A stretch of DNA of 64,000 nt from Fictibacillus terranigra (GCF_030412265.1 NZ_JAUHLN010000001.1:1433438-1497437); one strand, 5' to 3'. Positions 52,742 through 62,111 are shown, counted from the first letter of the stretch. Numbers and translations: made by a program. Notes: generated by a model not told the origin, from the sequence alone.

Positions 52742-53080
52742 AAAACATAATTCCTATAAAGAACTGTTTTTCGTAACAACTTTCTCTTACCCGGCTCTCT
52801 ATATCCATCCACTTCTTTTCCGATAAAACAGATTGAATCCGATCCGCTTGATTACGCCAGACTCTTTTCTTCTCCATTGTGGCACGAATTCCAATTGAAT
52901 AAAGGGTTTCGGAGATAGAAGATATTTTGCATTTCTAATTTAAGAACCTTACTGCGGGTAGTGACAGCTTCGCTGGTACTACCCCATTAAAGAAGTTAGC
53001 TCTAGATAACACCTTGAAGTAGCAGCATGGGTAATCCAGACGAAACGCATGAAAACGAATGTTGAACCAACGGAGAAAAA
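52742..53080. other. Decayed intergenic stretch
   Basis: Holds the likely frameshifted extension of the binding-protein remnant (52745-52878, minus) and otherwise no supported gene. Confidence 0.4.
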
Positions 53081-53117
53081 GGCCGATCGCCAGTGAATCA
53101 CCAGCGATCAGCTTTTT
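53081..53117 (-). terminator. Terminator of the 551-aa paralogue
   Basis: On the minus strand AGCTGATCGC pairs with GCGATCGGC(C), then TTTTTC. Left-arm sequence is the same as at 12544-12553. Confidence 0.85.
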
Positions 53118-53184
53118 AGTCACAAATATAAAGGCTTTTTAATAAAACACCGCTTCACCTCGTCATAACTTTTTAGAATAAACG

Positions 53185-54840
53185 CTATACAGCAGAATAA
53201 TATTCCTTAAGTTCCTTAATCAAGGCCTCCCAGGCTTCAGCCTGATCAACAGATATTCCTTTTCCTTTTAAGGAAGCAATCTTGCTTTGTAAACTGTCAA
53301 GACCTTGAATTGCCCTGTCATTTTGATCTCCAAAGTGGTAGGTCATGATGGCTGCTGCCTTTTTAAGAAGGCTGCTTTTTGTTGAAGATTCAACATTTGA
53401 AGAGTAAATGGAAGAATACAATTCATACGTTGCATAGGAAACCTTGATATGATTATATGCACGCTCACGTCTCTGTTCATCATATTGCAAGATCTCACCG
53501 ATGATACCCGAATAGTTAGATGAGAAATTCCAGCTGGTTGTATCGGTAAAGTTTGGGTTGTTTACGGTAAAACCAACTGGCTGCAAGGCATCAAACCCTG
53601 CATACGTCCAGAAATTATTTACTCCCTTCCTCTCATAAAAACGGAAAGTTATATTCGCCCAGGATTTTCCAGTCAGATACGGTTTCAGATCTACAGTAAC
53701 TGGTTTCCAAAGCAGGTCGGGAACTATTTCAGCAGTATCCTGTTCCCAGACCACCTTGCCATCAACCAGCAGCTGTTTTTTATGGTAACCGGAGACGTCT
53801 GCTCCAAGGTTCATGGTCTGGAACGTTAATGAATAGTTGTCGGAGTTATTCACCCGCACTCGCTGGGATGCCTGCGTGTAATTACCAGCAGAACTTGGGA
53901 CGCCACTTCCTATAAAAAAGTTTAAATATCCTTTATCGTCATATGCCTTATCGTCGGTTGGTTCAGGTTCAAAGTTCTTTTTGAGGACATAGGAGATGGT
54001 TCCCTTGATTTTTCCCTGCTTCATATTCTTCAACGCAATTTGAGTCGCTTCTCTTATATAGTTTGCCGATGGATTTGCAGGAGTGTTCGACAATTGAGAG
54101 GCATAGATCATCCAATATAACGACAGATTATATTTGCTGAGCAGGCTAAATGCTGCATCGATTTGTTCCTGTTCTGACGCAAATACCTGTGTATTCCGGT
54201 AGACGCCATCTCTGAAGGCTATGATCACACCATCAATATATGCTCCACGTGTCTGAAGAAAAGGTTCATTCAATGAATCGAAATACATGAGAGGAGTAAA
54301 AAATAGGTCAGGATTAATTGCTTCTGACGTTTTCTTCATTTGGTCCATATACTCCGGGGTGAATTTGTTAAGATTATGATTAAAATCATCGATAGCCCAA
54401 CCGATCACATTGGGATATTGAACAGATAATTTTGCTATTTCTCTGGACCATGCAAGGTAATCAGTGGTGTAAGGGTAGGATTTTCGCTCACCAGTGGATT
54501 CAGTTGGGGGAACAACATAGACAACCACATTGATTCCGGCCTTTTGGGCAGCAGGTAAAAATTCGTTTCTCAGGTCATCCCAATCTGTTTTTTCGTGCCA
54601 AATCAGAAAATAATAGGTGTTGATATGTAATTCTTTCATCTTCTCGATGGAACTAGGTGTATCAATATGATAAATCCCATCGGAACGGGGTGATGTCTCC
54701 CGGATAACCCCGGCATAATCTCCAAGAATGTTTCCTGGTTTTGCCGCTTCTGCTGCATCAGCTGATTTAGGTGCGGCAAACCCAGTGAAAACGCTGATAA
54801 AAAAGGATGTTAGAAGAAAATAAAACCCCAATCTTTTCAT
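53185..54840 (-). CDS. Secreted 551-aa TIM-barrel-like protein, second copy
   Basis: Same length as the 10852-12507 product and alike along its entire length, with scattered substitutions (for example HLPLYWM/NLSLYWM, PEPNDD/PEPTDD). Signal peptide 1-30 (ADAAE). The barrel region keeps AIDDFNHN and WHEKTDWDD, and the sandwich and helical tail are conserved. RBS GGAGGAAAGATT. It is divergent from a LysM deacetylase at 55250 and is preceded by the 70-bp module that, at the first locus, precedes the deacetylase instead. Catalytic role inferred only. Confidence 0.8.
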   Translation of the reverse strand: MKRLGFYFLLTSFFISVFTGFAAPKSADAAEAAKPGNILGDYAGVIRETSPRSDGIYHIDTPSSIEKMKELHINTYYFLIWHEKTDWDDLRNEFLPAAQKAGINVVVYVVPPTESTGERKSYPYTTDYLAWSREIAKLSVQYPNVIGWAIDDFNHNLNKFTPEYMDQMKKTSEAINPDLFFTPLMYFDSLNEPFLQTRGAYIDGVIIAFRDGVYRNTQVFASEQEQIDAAFSLLSKYNLSLYWMIYASQLSNTPANPSANYIREATQIALKNMKQGKIKGTISYVLKKNFEPEPTDDKAYDDKGYLNFFIGSGVPSSAGNYTQASQRVRVNNSDNYSLTFQTMNLGADVSGYHKKQLLVDGKVVWEQDTAEIVPDLLWKPVTVDLKPYLTGKSWANITFRFYERKGVNNFWTYAGFDALQPVGFTVNNPNFTDTTSWNFSSNYSGIIGEILQYDEQRRERAYNHIKVSYATYELYSSIYSSNVESSTKSSLLKKAAAIMTYHFGDQNDRAIQGLDSLQSKIASLKGKGISVDQAEAWEALIKELKEYYSAV

Positions 54841-55249
54841 AATCTTTCCTCCTGTTTTCTTCGATTAATAGGCATCAAATTCATACCCCTTTCTACGTAA
54901 AATTTAGGAGAAAAAGGTGTTAACGAGTAGTTTTCTACACATGATTGTCATCGCCTATTTACAATGTCTAATTGTAAGCGAAGAATGAGGTAGGTACCAT
55001 TACAATCGAATTAAAAGTATGTAAATAAAAGTTACTCAGATCAAATTTCGAATGACGCCCCCCATTCTGCACAATGACCCGAATAGAAGACTTACTGGGT
55101 TTTACTACCATTTACGTATTGTCGCTCTATTTTCTTCCCTTTCTTTCACGGTCAAAAATAGATCCATTTGTCGAAAAATACTACTGAGGACTCGGAGAGG
55201 GATAACATTTTTGTCGAGATCAGTTCATAACTCCTAGGAGGGACAGCAT
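54841..55249. other. Divergent regulatory region
   Basis: About 410 bases between the start codons of the 551-aa gene and the deacetylase. It contains the 70-bp module (54956-55025) facing the 551-aa gene. No supported gene; a frame at 55052-55237 looks spurious. I did not find an obvious promoter for the deacetylase. Confidence 0.5.
54956..55025 (-). promoter_or_regulatory. 70-bp conserved regulatory module, copy B
   Basis: Reading the minus strand: TTTACATACTTTTAATTCGA, TTGTAATGG, 19 variable bases, then TTACAATTAGACATTGTAAA. Both blocks match copy A (9513-9582) with only a few differences and identical spacing, while the 19 bases between differ almost fully. The dyad here is TTACAAT-N5-ATTGTAA. 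Confidence 0.65.
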
Positions 55250-56362
55250 GTGAAGAAAATTGGTTCTTTATTAGCAATATGCTTAGTAAGTCAACTCACG
55301 GTTAGCCATCTTGCATCCGCTGCATCTTATACCGTTCAACCAGGTGATACCGTTAAGAAAATTTCCAACAAATATCATACGTCTCAAGATCGGATTGTAA
55401 ACCTAAACAAATTATTCTCTACTGGTCTCGCAGATGGACAGCGCTTAGAGATCCCCAATCCAAATAAGCATAGTGTAAAAGCAGGAGACACCATTTCGAA
55501 ACTCTCAAGTAAATATGGTGTTTCGACATCGAAAATGAAACGAGCTAACCCTCAGATTAAGGATTATCATCCCGGGCAAAAATTGAACGTGGGGCAAAAC
55601 TTGAACGTGCCTATGAAACAAACAACCGGGTATTATATGGGGAATACCAGTAAGAAACAAATCGCCCTTACGTTTGATGACGGACCGGATAACCGCTATA
55701 CTCCTCAAATTTTAAAAATCTTAAAAGAAAAAGGTGTTAAAGCTACTTTCTTTGTGATCGGAGAGCAGGCAAAACAACATCCTGAAGTACTGAAACAAAT
55801 TCATAGAGAAGGTCATGTGATTGGGAATCATACGTGGGATCACCAGAATGTACCGCAGCTAACAGATCAGGAATTAGAGAATGATGTCCAGGCCACAAGC
55901 GAAGAAATTGAAAAAGTTACAGGTGCTAAAACCCATTTATTCCGGCCGCCAATGGGAGAAATCAACGATCACCAGGTAAGTATGCTTAATAAACAAGGCT
56001 ACCGTTCGATTATATGGACAGCAGATACTAAGGATTGGGAAGGTAGACCTTCTGAACAAATTGTATCAGCAGTCAACAAGGACGCGGCTCCTGGAGTTAT
56101 TGCTCTTCAGCATTCCTATCATGCCTCCGGGAAATTTGAAACGGTTAAAGCTTTGCCTGAAATTATTGACCAATTACGTGCAAAAGGGTACAAATTTGTT
56201 ACCGTTCCAACCCTGATAGACGATATAGACGAAAATGAGGCAACCTTATACACACCTGGAAACGGAGAGGATGAAACAGGATGGCGAGCAACCGTTCAGA
56301 AAATACGAGACATCATAAACGACTTTAAAGAAACAATAAATCGGCTAGTGAAGAAGGAGTAA
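55250..56362 (+). CDS. Secreted LysM polysaccharide deacetylase, second copy
   Basis: 370 residues. Signal peptide about 1-25 (HLASAASY), LysM 1 (YTVQPGDTVKKISNKY), LysM 2 (HSVKAGDTISKLSSKYGVST), then the NodB domain with TFDDGPD, HTWDHQN, RPPMGE and LQHS. Compared with the first copy it has PM for PF in the third motif, a few extra residues before the catalytic domain, and about 45 extra C-terminal residues rich in charge (DENEATLYTPGNGEDETGW). GTG start, 8 bases after AGGAGGG. Divergent from the second 551-aa gene. Confidence 0.92.
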   Translation: MKKIGSLLAICLVSQLTVSHLASAASYTVQPGDTVKKISNKYHTSQDRIVNLNKLFSTGLADGQRLEIPNPNKHSVKAGDTISKLSSKYGVSTSKMKRANPQIKDYHPGQKLNVGQNLNVPMKQTTGYYMGNTSKKQIALTFDDGPDNRYTPQILKILKEKGVKATFFVIGEQAKQHPEVLKQIHREGHVIGNHTWDHQNVPQLTDQELENDVQATSEEIEKVTGAKTHLFRPPMGEINDHQVSMLNKQGYRSIIWTADTKDWEGRPSEQIVSAVNKDAAPGVIALQHSYHASGKFETVKALPEIIDQLRAKGYKFVTVPTLIDDIDENEATLYTPGNGEDETGWRATVQKIRDIINDFKETINRLVKKE

Positions 56363-56368
56363 CCTGTA

Positions 56369-56539
56369 GGTAAAAAGGTTCACAAAAAACGTGGCCGTCC
56401 CAAAATTCTCGCTTCGATCGTTGTCGGATTGGGTCCTGACGAGGAAAGCGGAAAGGAAGTCCAAGCTCGGATTATCTTTGTCCGCGATCGGAATCGGTTA
56501 AATAATTGGTTAGCCTTACTTATCACTCTCAAGGCGTAA
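56369..56539 (+). pseudogene. IS4-like transposase C-terminal scrap
   Basis: The frame reads KRGRPKILASIVVGLGPDEE, then ARIIFVRDRNRLNNWLALLI. VRDRNR-x-x-x-WLALL is a typical segment of IS4/IS1182-type transposases ahead of the last catalytic part. Nothing else of the element is present and no start codon exists. It begins 7 bases after the deacetylase stop, so an IS probably inserted and decayed there. Confidence 0.5.
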
Positions 56540-56864
56540 CAACATGTTAAACCTCAATTTTCCCTTTTGGGTTGAGGTTGATTTACCATATCCGAAAGTT
56601 GAGTTAAGTACAAAAGGGAGAAGCTCAATGATCGCGATATTTGCAAGGGTAAATATGCCGGAGCAGGAAAAAAGGGCTTCAGCTTTTGGAAAAGTCCACT
56701 TATTTTACCTTTTGTACCCTTGCAGAGCTAAAACTTGTTTCGTGTCCCCAGCCCTACAGCTTCAAAACGAGGGAGTATGCCTGCACTCTTGTATGTTTTA
56801 TATTTCGATTCAACTTAATCCAAGAAGGATTTTATCTGGTATTAAGCAGAATATTTGTTATGAA
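56540..56864. other. No supported gene
   Basis: About 325 bases. A long plus-strand frame (56544-56933) overlaps the dehydrogenase gene and has no ribosome site; its content looks like non-coding sequence, possibly IS remains. Confidence 0.4.
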
Positions 56865-58283
56865 TCATGGAACAATTTCAAAAACAGTACCTTGGTTAAA
56901 ATCAGTCACTTTCATAGAGCCATAAACCCCTAAATATAGTCTGGTCTGATCCAGATTCGTTCCCAAAGTAACGTAATAAGCTGATTGAGACCCAAAATTA
57001 TAATCTGTTTTAATAACACTATAATCATTGAGTTTACCATCTGTTCTTACCTTGGTATAAGCTAAAACCCCTCTAGCCGGAGATTGAGATTCCTGGGCAA
57101 GATCGGTAAACACAACGCTTCCCTTTAAATCGGGGATTCCATTCCCGATATATGGCTGGACTCCTGTAAGCGCAGTTCCTCCAAACTTATCGGGTCGGGG
57201 ATCTTTATGAAAATAACTAGTTAAAGGCTGAAGACGCCTCACTGAAGTTTTTATTGCTTCATTGTAATAAGCAATAGTTTTCTCATCCAAGGTCGGATTC
57301 GCAGAGCAGCCCCTTATAATAGAAGTAGGGAAATCACCTTCCCACCCCCGCCAGCCAAAGTTAATATAGTCTTCTTGGACAGGTTCAATTGAATAAGTTT
57401 GAATAAGCTGAGTAACCGGTATTGGTCTAAAATGAACGAATGCAAAAATGGACTCTGCAAAATCCTGTCCGACATTTCCCACATATTTGACATACTCATT
57501 ATAAAACCTTTGAAATGAAATGCCTGGTATATTGCGAACCCCTTTGGCAATTACTTTAAGCGTTTCCTGAATAGGTGCAGGAAGTTCATTAAAACGTGTG
57601 ACTACGGGTGGATTATAGATAAATGTATTCTTAACTACATCAATTTCAATTATTTTACCGGCTATTTCCATATCATCTTGGCTTAAATTAAATGGATCAT
57701 AGCCAGATCCCCCATCTCCGGTTGTTAAAACAAGTTTTCCTGTTTCAGGTGAAAAGTTTAAGCTATTAACACCGTTATGATTTAAAAATGGTCTTCTCAA
57801 GTTAAGTAATGTCCGTCGTTTTTGAGGTTGACCATTCGGTTGTAAAATCCATTCTTCAACTGTATCGATATGATCATATTGAGTTTCTCTATTTAACCAC
57901 TTGAGGTTTAGGGTTCTTGGATCACACGGGTTAGGATGAAAAGGTTCAGGAAGAGCACCTGGACCTTGTGTTCCAGCCACAGAAAAATGAAGATAAAACA
58001 GACCGTTGTAATAAAATTCGGGATGAAACGCCAGCCCTAGCAATCCCCGTTCATCATACCCACCACCAGAAACCCCTAGTTCAGAAGCACCTAGTTTTAT
58101 GATTCGCGGGCGAATATCTAAAAAAGTCCTTACACTTGAGTTTCCTATGTAAAAGATCTCTCCTACCTGGGTTGCTATAAATAATCTTTCAATTGTGTCA
58201 CCCGGAAGTATAGTTGTTTTCAAAACAGTGGGTAAATTTAACTTACTCACAATGGGCCGTAAACTAACCTTAACGTTTTTCAA
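56865..58283 (-). CDS. PQQ-type sugar dehydrogenase-like beta-propeller protein
   Basis: 472 residues. Family marks of glucose/sorbosone dehydrogenases: GGYDERGLLGLAFHPEFYYN near 75-94, FLNHNGVNSLNFSPETGKLV near 165, TTGDGGSGYDP near 186, and YINFGWRGWEGDFP near 311. Such six-bladed propellers oxidise sugars with PQQ. No signal peptide is seen, which is unusual for the family. TTG start with GAAGGAG 11 bases upstream. It stands alone between decayed genes. It could instead be a spore-surface or binding protein. Confidence 0.8.
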   Translation of the reverse strand: MKNVKVSLRPIVSKLNLPTVLKTTILPGDTIERLFIATQVGEIFYIGNSSVRTFLDIRPRIIKLGASELGVSGGGYDERGLLGLAFHPEFYYNGLFYLHFSVAGTQGPGALPEPFHPNPCDPRTLNLKWLNRETQYDHIDTVEEWILQPNGQPQKRRTLLNLRRPFLNHNGVNSLNFSPETGKLVLTTGDGGSGYDPFNLSQDDMEIAGKIIEIDVVKNTFIYNPPVVTRFNELPAPIQETLKVIAKGVRNIPGISFQRFYNEYVKYVGNVGQDFAESIFAFVHFRPIPVTQLIQTYSIEPVQEDYINFGWRGWEGDFPTSIIRGCSANPTLDEKTIAYYNEAIKTSVRRLQPLTSYFHKDPRPDKFGGTALTGVQPYIGNGIPDLKGSVVFTDLAQESQSPARGVLAYTKVRTDGKLNDYSVIKTDYNFGSQSAYYVTLGTNLDQTRLYLGVYGSMKVTDFNQGTVFEIVP

Positions 58284-58361
58284 CTAACTATACACTCCTT
58301 CTGATTTTTTTTCTTTTATAAGAATATGATTGGAACTGTTCTATTAGTACAAAATAAGCGT

Positions 58362-58788
58362 TTGCAAATCCATTGTTCCCGGTACCTATTTTCATGGAGA
58401 TAACAGAGGATACGATATATGGTCTTCAAAGTATAGAACAAGATCAGATGTTTATGCTGGATGGTTGTTTGGAACGGCTATCGATCACGATCCGAGCGTT
58501 GGACAAAGTATATAATACGATGATGCAGCAGGGACACAAGTATTGAAAAAAGCTAATTCATCATCATCAAGTGGAATCAAAATTACCAGAGACTCTTTAA
58601 CAAGTACAAAGGTTATATGGAGAACAAATCATGATGTGGGAGTACCTTGTAGTGCTTTGTATCCAAACATAACTTATTACTATGAAGGTACTCAATATAG
58701 TGGTGGAAGTATGAAAGTACATGATAAAGCTCCAAATCACGAATTGGGGGTTAGCTTATACGGATGGTACACCAAAACGGTATTTTGA
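58362..58788 (+). pseudogene. DUF3238-like protein, broken by an in-frame stop
   Basis: One frame reads SIVPGTYFHGDNRGYDIWSS, YRTRSDVYAGWLFGTAID and DPSVGQSI, meets TAA at 58528-58530, and continues YDDAAGTQVLKKANSSSSSG and TRDSLTSTKVIWRTNHDVGV to the stop at 58788. The FHGDNRG and RT pattern recalls DUF3238 secreted proteins. The N-terminus with signal peptide is missing, so it is non-functional even without the stop. The family call is tentative. Confidence 0.5.
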
Positions 58789-58846
58789 CATACAGGAGTT
58801 TATTAATACCAGGTTCACCACAAACATAATTCTCAATATAATAGAA

Positions 58847-58882
58847 AAAAGAGCCATAGATGATATGTGGCTCTTTTTTTAT
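58847..58882 (+). terminator. Terminator
   Basis: AAAAAAGAGCC pairs with GGCTCTTTTTT. It would have served the decayed DUF3238-like gene. Confidence 0.85.
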
Positions 58883-58940
58883 TAGAATTTTTGACCTCAT
58901 TTATCTATAATTGAATAGGAAGATAAAGGAAGAGGGGGGT

Positions 58941-59075
58941 ATGAAAAAAATAAAAAGAAAGTTTTTAGTAAGTGTAATTAAAAGAATTCGTTATCTTTTG
59001 CGGAATTTATCAAGTATCGAGAGGTGTGGAATTCAATATGAGAGGGTTTTTATTTTGGTGGGGTCACAGGGATAA
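58941..59075 (+). CDS. Possible 44-aa basic peptide
   Basis: ATG 58941 follows AGAGGGGGGT almost without spacing. The peptide starts MKKIKRKFLVSVIKRIRYLL: strongly basic and amphipathic. It lies in a gene-poor stretch, and a second short frame with its own weak site (ATG 59038) overlaps it. Low support; it may be chance. Confidence 0.25.
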   Translation: MKKIKRKFLVSVIKRIRYLLRNLSSIERCGIQYERVFILVGSQG

Positions 59076-59227
59076 GAATCCTCTCTCTCTTTTATTAAGT
59101 TGTTTTGGCATTGATTGTAGATTCTAATCCTTGTTCAACTCTGGAAAACCCGTATTGGACCTATTTCTTCAGTAACTTTTGTCTTATTCTTTGCATATAT
59201 TAAAGTAATCCGAATAAACTTTTTCCT

Positions 59228-59370
59228 TTGTAACCCGGTCATATCTGATCGGGTTCCTTTTTGTGTAAGGGGGATCATTTTATACTATGAGACAGCAATA
59301 CATATGATTTTCACCATTCACCAGTTCTTTGGTCATAAGGTGTCGTTCTGATAATAAAAAAAACACCTGA
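59228..59370. repeat. Duplicated intergenic segment, copy 2
   Basis: AACCCGGTCATATCTGATCG and the following bases, including GAGACAGCAATAC, ATGATTTTCAC and TCATAAGGTGT, match 30828-30960 with small indels. Each copy precedes the end of a CotX-type gene. Confidence 0.7.
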
Positions 59371-59392
59371 ACTTTCATTCAGGTGTATTTTA
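59360..59392 (-). terminator. Terminator of coat gene copy 2
   Basis: ACACCTGAA pairs with TTCAGGTGT; minus strand continues into TTTTTTT. Same stem as at 30965-30992. Confidence 0.85.
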
Positions 59393-59395
59393 TAA

Positions 59396-59887
59396 TTAGG
59401 ATGCGTTGGAAGCAATTAACGTAAGAACTACTGTCAATACATTGGTCATCGTTTGGACAGCGATCGCCGCTTGTTCAGTTTCTGCTTCTACTCGAACGCC
59501 TCTTGAATTCTCAATGCAAATTTTGTCGCGTGTTACTTGTTTTTGCTCGAACAGTTGCAGGAAATCTGCCTGAAGCAGATCATCATTCAGATCAAGGTTT
59601 GATAGAGTGGCCGTAATTACAACAGTGATCGCGTTTACCATCGTTTGAACGACAATCGAAGTTTGTTCAGACTCGACTTCAACAAACACATCACAGGAAT
59701 CCTTGACTGTAATACATCTTTCAGTAACTTGTTTTTGAACGTCAGCTTGAGCGAGGTCGAAATTAAGACCCCCATTTTCAGCAAATGCATTAAACCTACT
59801 AGTATTTCCATTGCAGCAAGGATGACATTTTCTATCATTTTGCTGAGCTCCCGCTGCCATTTCACAATTATTATCGAATAAACCCAT
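59396..59887 (-). CDS. Spore coat protein, two CotX/CotV-type domains, copy 2
   Basis: 163 residues from MGLFDNN (59887; GGAGG upstream). It lacks the Ala/Glu-rich coil of copy 1 but keeps CHPCCNGNTS and both X/V domains: CITVKDSCDVFVEVESEQTS with VVQTMVNAITVVITA, and CIENSRGVRVEAETEQAAIA with TMTNVLTVVLTLIASN. The two domain regions are nearly identical to copy 1. Upstream sequence (about 120 bases) is also conserved, so both are probably mother-cell genes under the same late sigma factor. Confidence 0.9.
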   Translation of the reverse strand: MGLFDNNCEMAAGAQQNDRKCHPCCNGNTSRFNAFAENGGLNFDLAQADVQKQVTERCITVKDSCDVFVEVESEQTSIVVQTMVNAITVVITATLSNLDLNDDLLQADFLQLFEQKQVTRDKICIENSRGVRVEAETEQAAIAVQTMTNVLTVVLTLIASNAS

Positions 59888-60334
59888 TGTTTTTTCCTCC
59901 AATTTCAATTTCTTGTATTTCTTTATTACATTAAATGCAAGAATTGATAGCTTGGTATAGATAAACGTCTTGTAAACTTGCATTTATATTTTATTTTTAG
60001 CGCCCTTTTTTTGCTTTTTAGCAATCGATAACAACTAGAGGAAGTTCTTCCTTTTGTGAGTTTCATATTGCCCATATCAAAAAAGACGGCAACAAAGAAT
60101 AACTAAAGAAAGATGAATTCAGAAGAAAAACTGATGGGTTCCAGGCTTTCATCCACGCCTTGTATAGAGCAGATGAAGTGCTAGTTGATGATATAGATTT
60201 CTTTTTAGACGATATCGCTTTTTAGAGAATGCTATCATTGCTCAAATGGCTGAGTTTTGAAATAATTATTTTAACCTAAAGGGGCAGGATTCTTAAGTTT
60301 GATTTAAAAATCTTCGAGGAGGGGAATCTCATCT
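59888..60334. other. Coat promoter region and decayed sequence
   Basis: The first 120 bases resemble those upstream of 31553 (AAGACGTTTATCTATACCAA, AAGCTATCAATTCT, TAATGTAATAAAGAAATA) and should hold the coat-gene promoter. Further right, the frame QAFIHALYRADEVLVDDIDF (about 60140-60225, plus) looks coding but lacks a start. A CCTAAAGGGGCAGG element stands at 60275-60292. Confidence 0.5.
60275..60292 (+). repeat. Cassette-boundary element E2
   Basis: CCTAAAGGGGCAGGATTC. Related to CTAAAGGGGCAGGTTAGC at 63020; lies 43 bases before the ABM-like pseudogene. Confidence 0.5.
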
Positions 60335-60607
60335 ATGCATTACATAACTACATGTTTGAAAATTATTAGATAAGAACTTAATGAAATAATGAGGGAGTTC
60401 AAAAAATTTGAGGAAGAAACTAATAAAGAAGAAGGATGTATCAAATTCCATGCTTATCCTCTTGTACCAACAGAACGAAAAATAATACTTTGGGTAAACT
60501 TGGCAAAAAGAAGAAGTGTAAATATTGATTTTACCAAACCACACACCAAAAATGTGCAAAAACAAAAACTAACAGAAGTAGAATGGTTAATTAAAAGTAA
60601 TGTGTAA
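60335..60607 (+). pseudogene. Antibiotic-biosynthesis-monooxygenase-fold protein with nonsense codon
   Basis: GAGGAGGGG and ATG 60335 open MHYITTCLKIIR, then TAA at 60371-60373. The same frame goes on ELNEIMREFKKFEEETNKEE, GCIKFHAYPL and FTKPHTKNVQKQKLTEVEWL. The order and length (about 90 codons) fit a small ABM/YgiN-type protein. The single stop disables it; a middle section (LWVNLAKRRSVNID) also looks frame-disturbed. Reinitiation at ATG 60389 would give a truncated form. Confidence 0.6.
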
Positions 60608-60690
60608 AAAAGGCCTACAACGATTTAGAGTGTGGAGGATTAAATCTTTTTTTGCAATTACGTTGAGCAATGATCAATAAGCGCTTTTCA

Positions 60691-60757
60691 TTACCTTAAG
60701 ATTAAGCTGCCATATCAGGTAGCTTTTCTTATTGAGCTAACGGGCATGTTTGTTTAA
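60691..60757 (+). repeat. Cassette-boundary element E3
   Basis: A hairpin (AAGCTGC / GTAGCTT, then TTCTTA) leads into GCTAACGGGCATGTTTG, 25 bases before the GNAT start. Same architecture as 61355-61425 and 62958-63037. Confidence 0.5.
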
Positions 60758-60782
60758 CAATGAATGTTGGGAGGAGTTTTTA

Positions 60783-61331
60783 ATGAGGGTTACTCAAAAA
60801 GATTTTTATATTCGTAATTTGCGTTATATTATAAGGTCTGCAAAAGAGAAAGATGCGAAAAACATGTCTGAAGTAAGAGTGCAGATAGATGGCGAAACAG
60901 AAAATATGGATAGAGAAAAAGGCGAGGCGTACATAGACGAATCAGGTTTTAAACAGATAATTAATGATGATACAGAAAGTGTAAGTAACCTATTTTTAGT
61001 TGCTGAAGTTAATGAAAGAATTGTAGGTTTTTCAAGGTGTGAAGGGAACAAATTGAAAAGAAGTTCTCATAAAGTAGAATTTGGAGTCTGTGTATTAAAA
61101 GAATATTGGGGATACGGTATAGGAAAAAACCTTTTAAAAGAATCTATTCATTGGGCAGACTCAAATGAAATTAAGAAAATAACTTTGAGTGTTCTCGAAA
61201 CGAATGATAAGGCTATAGAGCTTTATAAAAGATACGGTTTTGAAGTGGAAGGTATTTTAAAAAAAGACAAAATTCTAACTGACGGAAATTACTATAATAC
61301 CATATTGATGGGAAGGTTTGATAGGAATTAG
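60783..61331 (+). CDS. GNAT-family N-acetyltransferase
   Basis: 182 residues. The acetyl-CoA loop is in VLKEYWGYGIGKNLLKESIHWA (R/Q-x-x-G-x-G variant) near 115-135, followed by the beta-5/alpha-4 region LSVLETNDKAIELYKRYGFE. The RimJ/RimL- or YkkB-like type acetylates small molecules or protein N-termini. ATG 60783 after GGGAGGAG with 6 bases. It stands between two CTAACGGG-type elements as a single-gene unit. Substrate unknown. Confidence 0.88.
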   Translation: MRVTQKDFYIRNLRYIIRSAKEKDAKNMSEVRVQIDGETENMDREKGEAYIDESGFKQIINDDTESVSNLFLVAEVNERIVGFSRCEGNKLKRSSHKVEFGVCVLKEYWGYGIGKNLLKESIHWADSNEIKKITLSVLETNDKAIELYKRYGFEVEGILKKDKILTDGNYYNTILMGRFDRN

Positions 61332-61354
61332 AGAACAATCTTTCTCAAGTTATT

Positions 61355-61425
61355 AAACTGCGGGTGCTTAAAGTAGGATGGCTACGGTGATCCCATTTTT
61401 TATTGTGCTAACGGGGCAGGTTAGC
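61355..61425 (+). repeat. Cassette-boundary element E4
   Basis: AAACTGCGGGTGC (61355-61367), a GGATGG.../...CCATTTTTTATTG stem-like segment, then CTAACGGGGCAGGTTAGC (61408-61425). Lies between the GNAT and CPT-like genes. Confidence 0.55.
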
Positions 61426-61465
61426 AAATAAAACTGTTACATCTATGGTAAGAGGAGGAAAGAGA

Positions 61466-62101
61466 GTGCTAAATACAAATCAATTAGGTAAGATCGTCAT
61501 TCTGAACGGAACTCCTCGGTCAGGAAAATCAAGTATAGCAACCATTGTCCAAAATACGTTTGATGGAGTTTGGATGAATTTAGGTGTTGATAATTTTATT
61601 CGAATGACCCCTCAACGCTACCAACCTGGAATTGGATTAAGACCTGGAGGCGAACGCCCTGATTTAGAGCCATTAATCGTTACCTTGTATCAGGCTATGT
61701 ACGAATCTATTGCAGCACACAGTCGATTAGGTTTGAACGTGGTTGTTGATGTTGGGCATCACGATCACTATTCAACTAGGAGAGCGATTCTTTATAAGTG
61801 TGTTAGTATTTTGAAGGGTTTTCCCGTGTTATTTGTGGGTATCCGATGCCCCCTACATGTTGTAATGGAGCGACGAATTGCGACTTGGAATAATAGCTAC
61901 GCTGAAGATGGGTCTGTACCAAAACCCATTATGATGTGGCAGAAATCCGTTCATTTTCCAGGTATCTATGATCTGGAGATAGATACATCGGTTCTAAGTC
62001 CTGAAGAATGCGCAAATTTGATTCGAAAAAGATTAGAAGAGAATCCCATAAATACAGCATTTAAGCGTCTTGCAGATATGATAAACGAAGAGACAAACTG
62101 A
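61466..62101 (+). CDS. Chloramphenicol phosphotransferase-like P-loop protein
   Basis: 211 residues. Walker A ILNGTPRSGKSSIA near 14, then FDGVWMNLGVDNF and VVVDVGHHDHYS, the pattern of the CPT family that phosphorylates chloramphenicol in Streptomyces venezuelae. RCPLHVVMERRIA matches its lid region. GTG 61466 follows AGAGGAGG; an upstream ATG at 61445 has no site. Bacillus members are uncharacterised and may act on other alcohols. Single-gene unit. Confidence 0.82.
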   Translation: MLNTNQLGKIVILNGTPRSGKSSIATIVQNTFDGVWMNLGVDNFIRMTPQRYQPGIGLRPGGERPDLEPLIVTLYQAMYESIAAHSRLGLNVVVDVGHHDHYSTRRAILYKCVSILKGFPVLFVGIRCPLHVVMERRIATWNNSYAEDGSVPKPIMMWQKSVHFPGIYDLEIDTSVLSPEECANLIRKRLEENPINTAFKRLADMINEETN

Positions 62102-62111
62102 ATTCGTTATT

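Noticed and set aside
56544-56933. 129-codon plus-strand frame after the second deacetylase
   Set aside because: Overlaps the sugar dehydrogenase gene on the other strand and has no start signal or domain.
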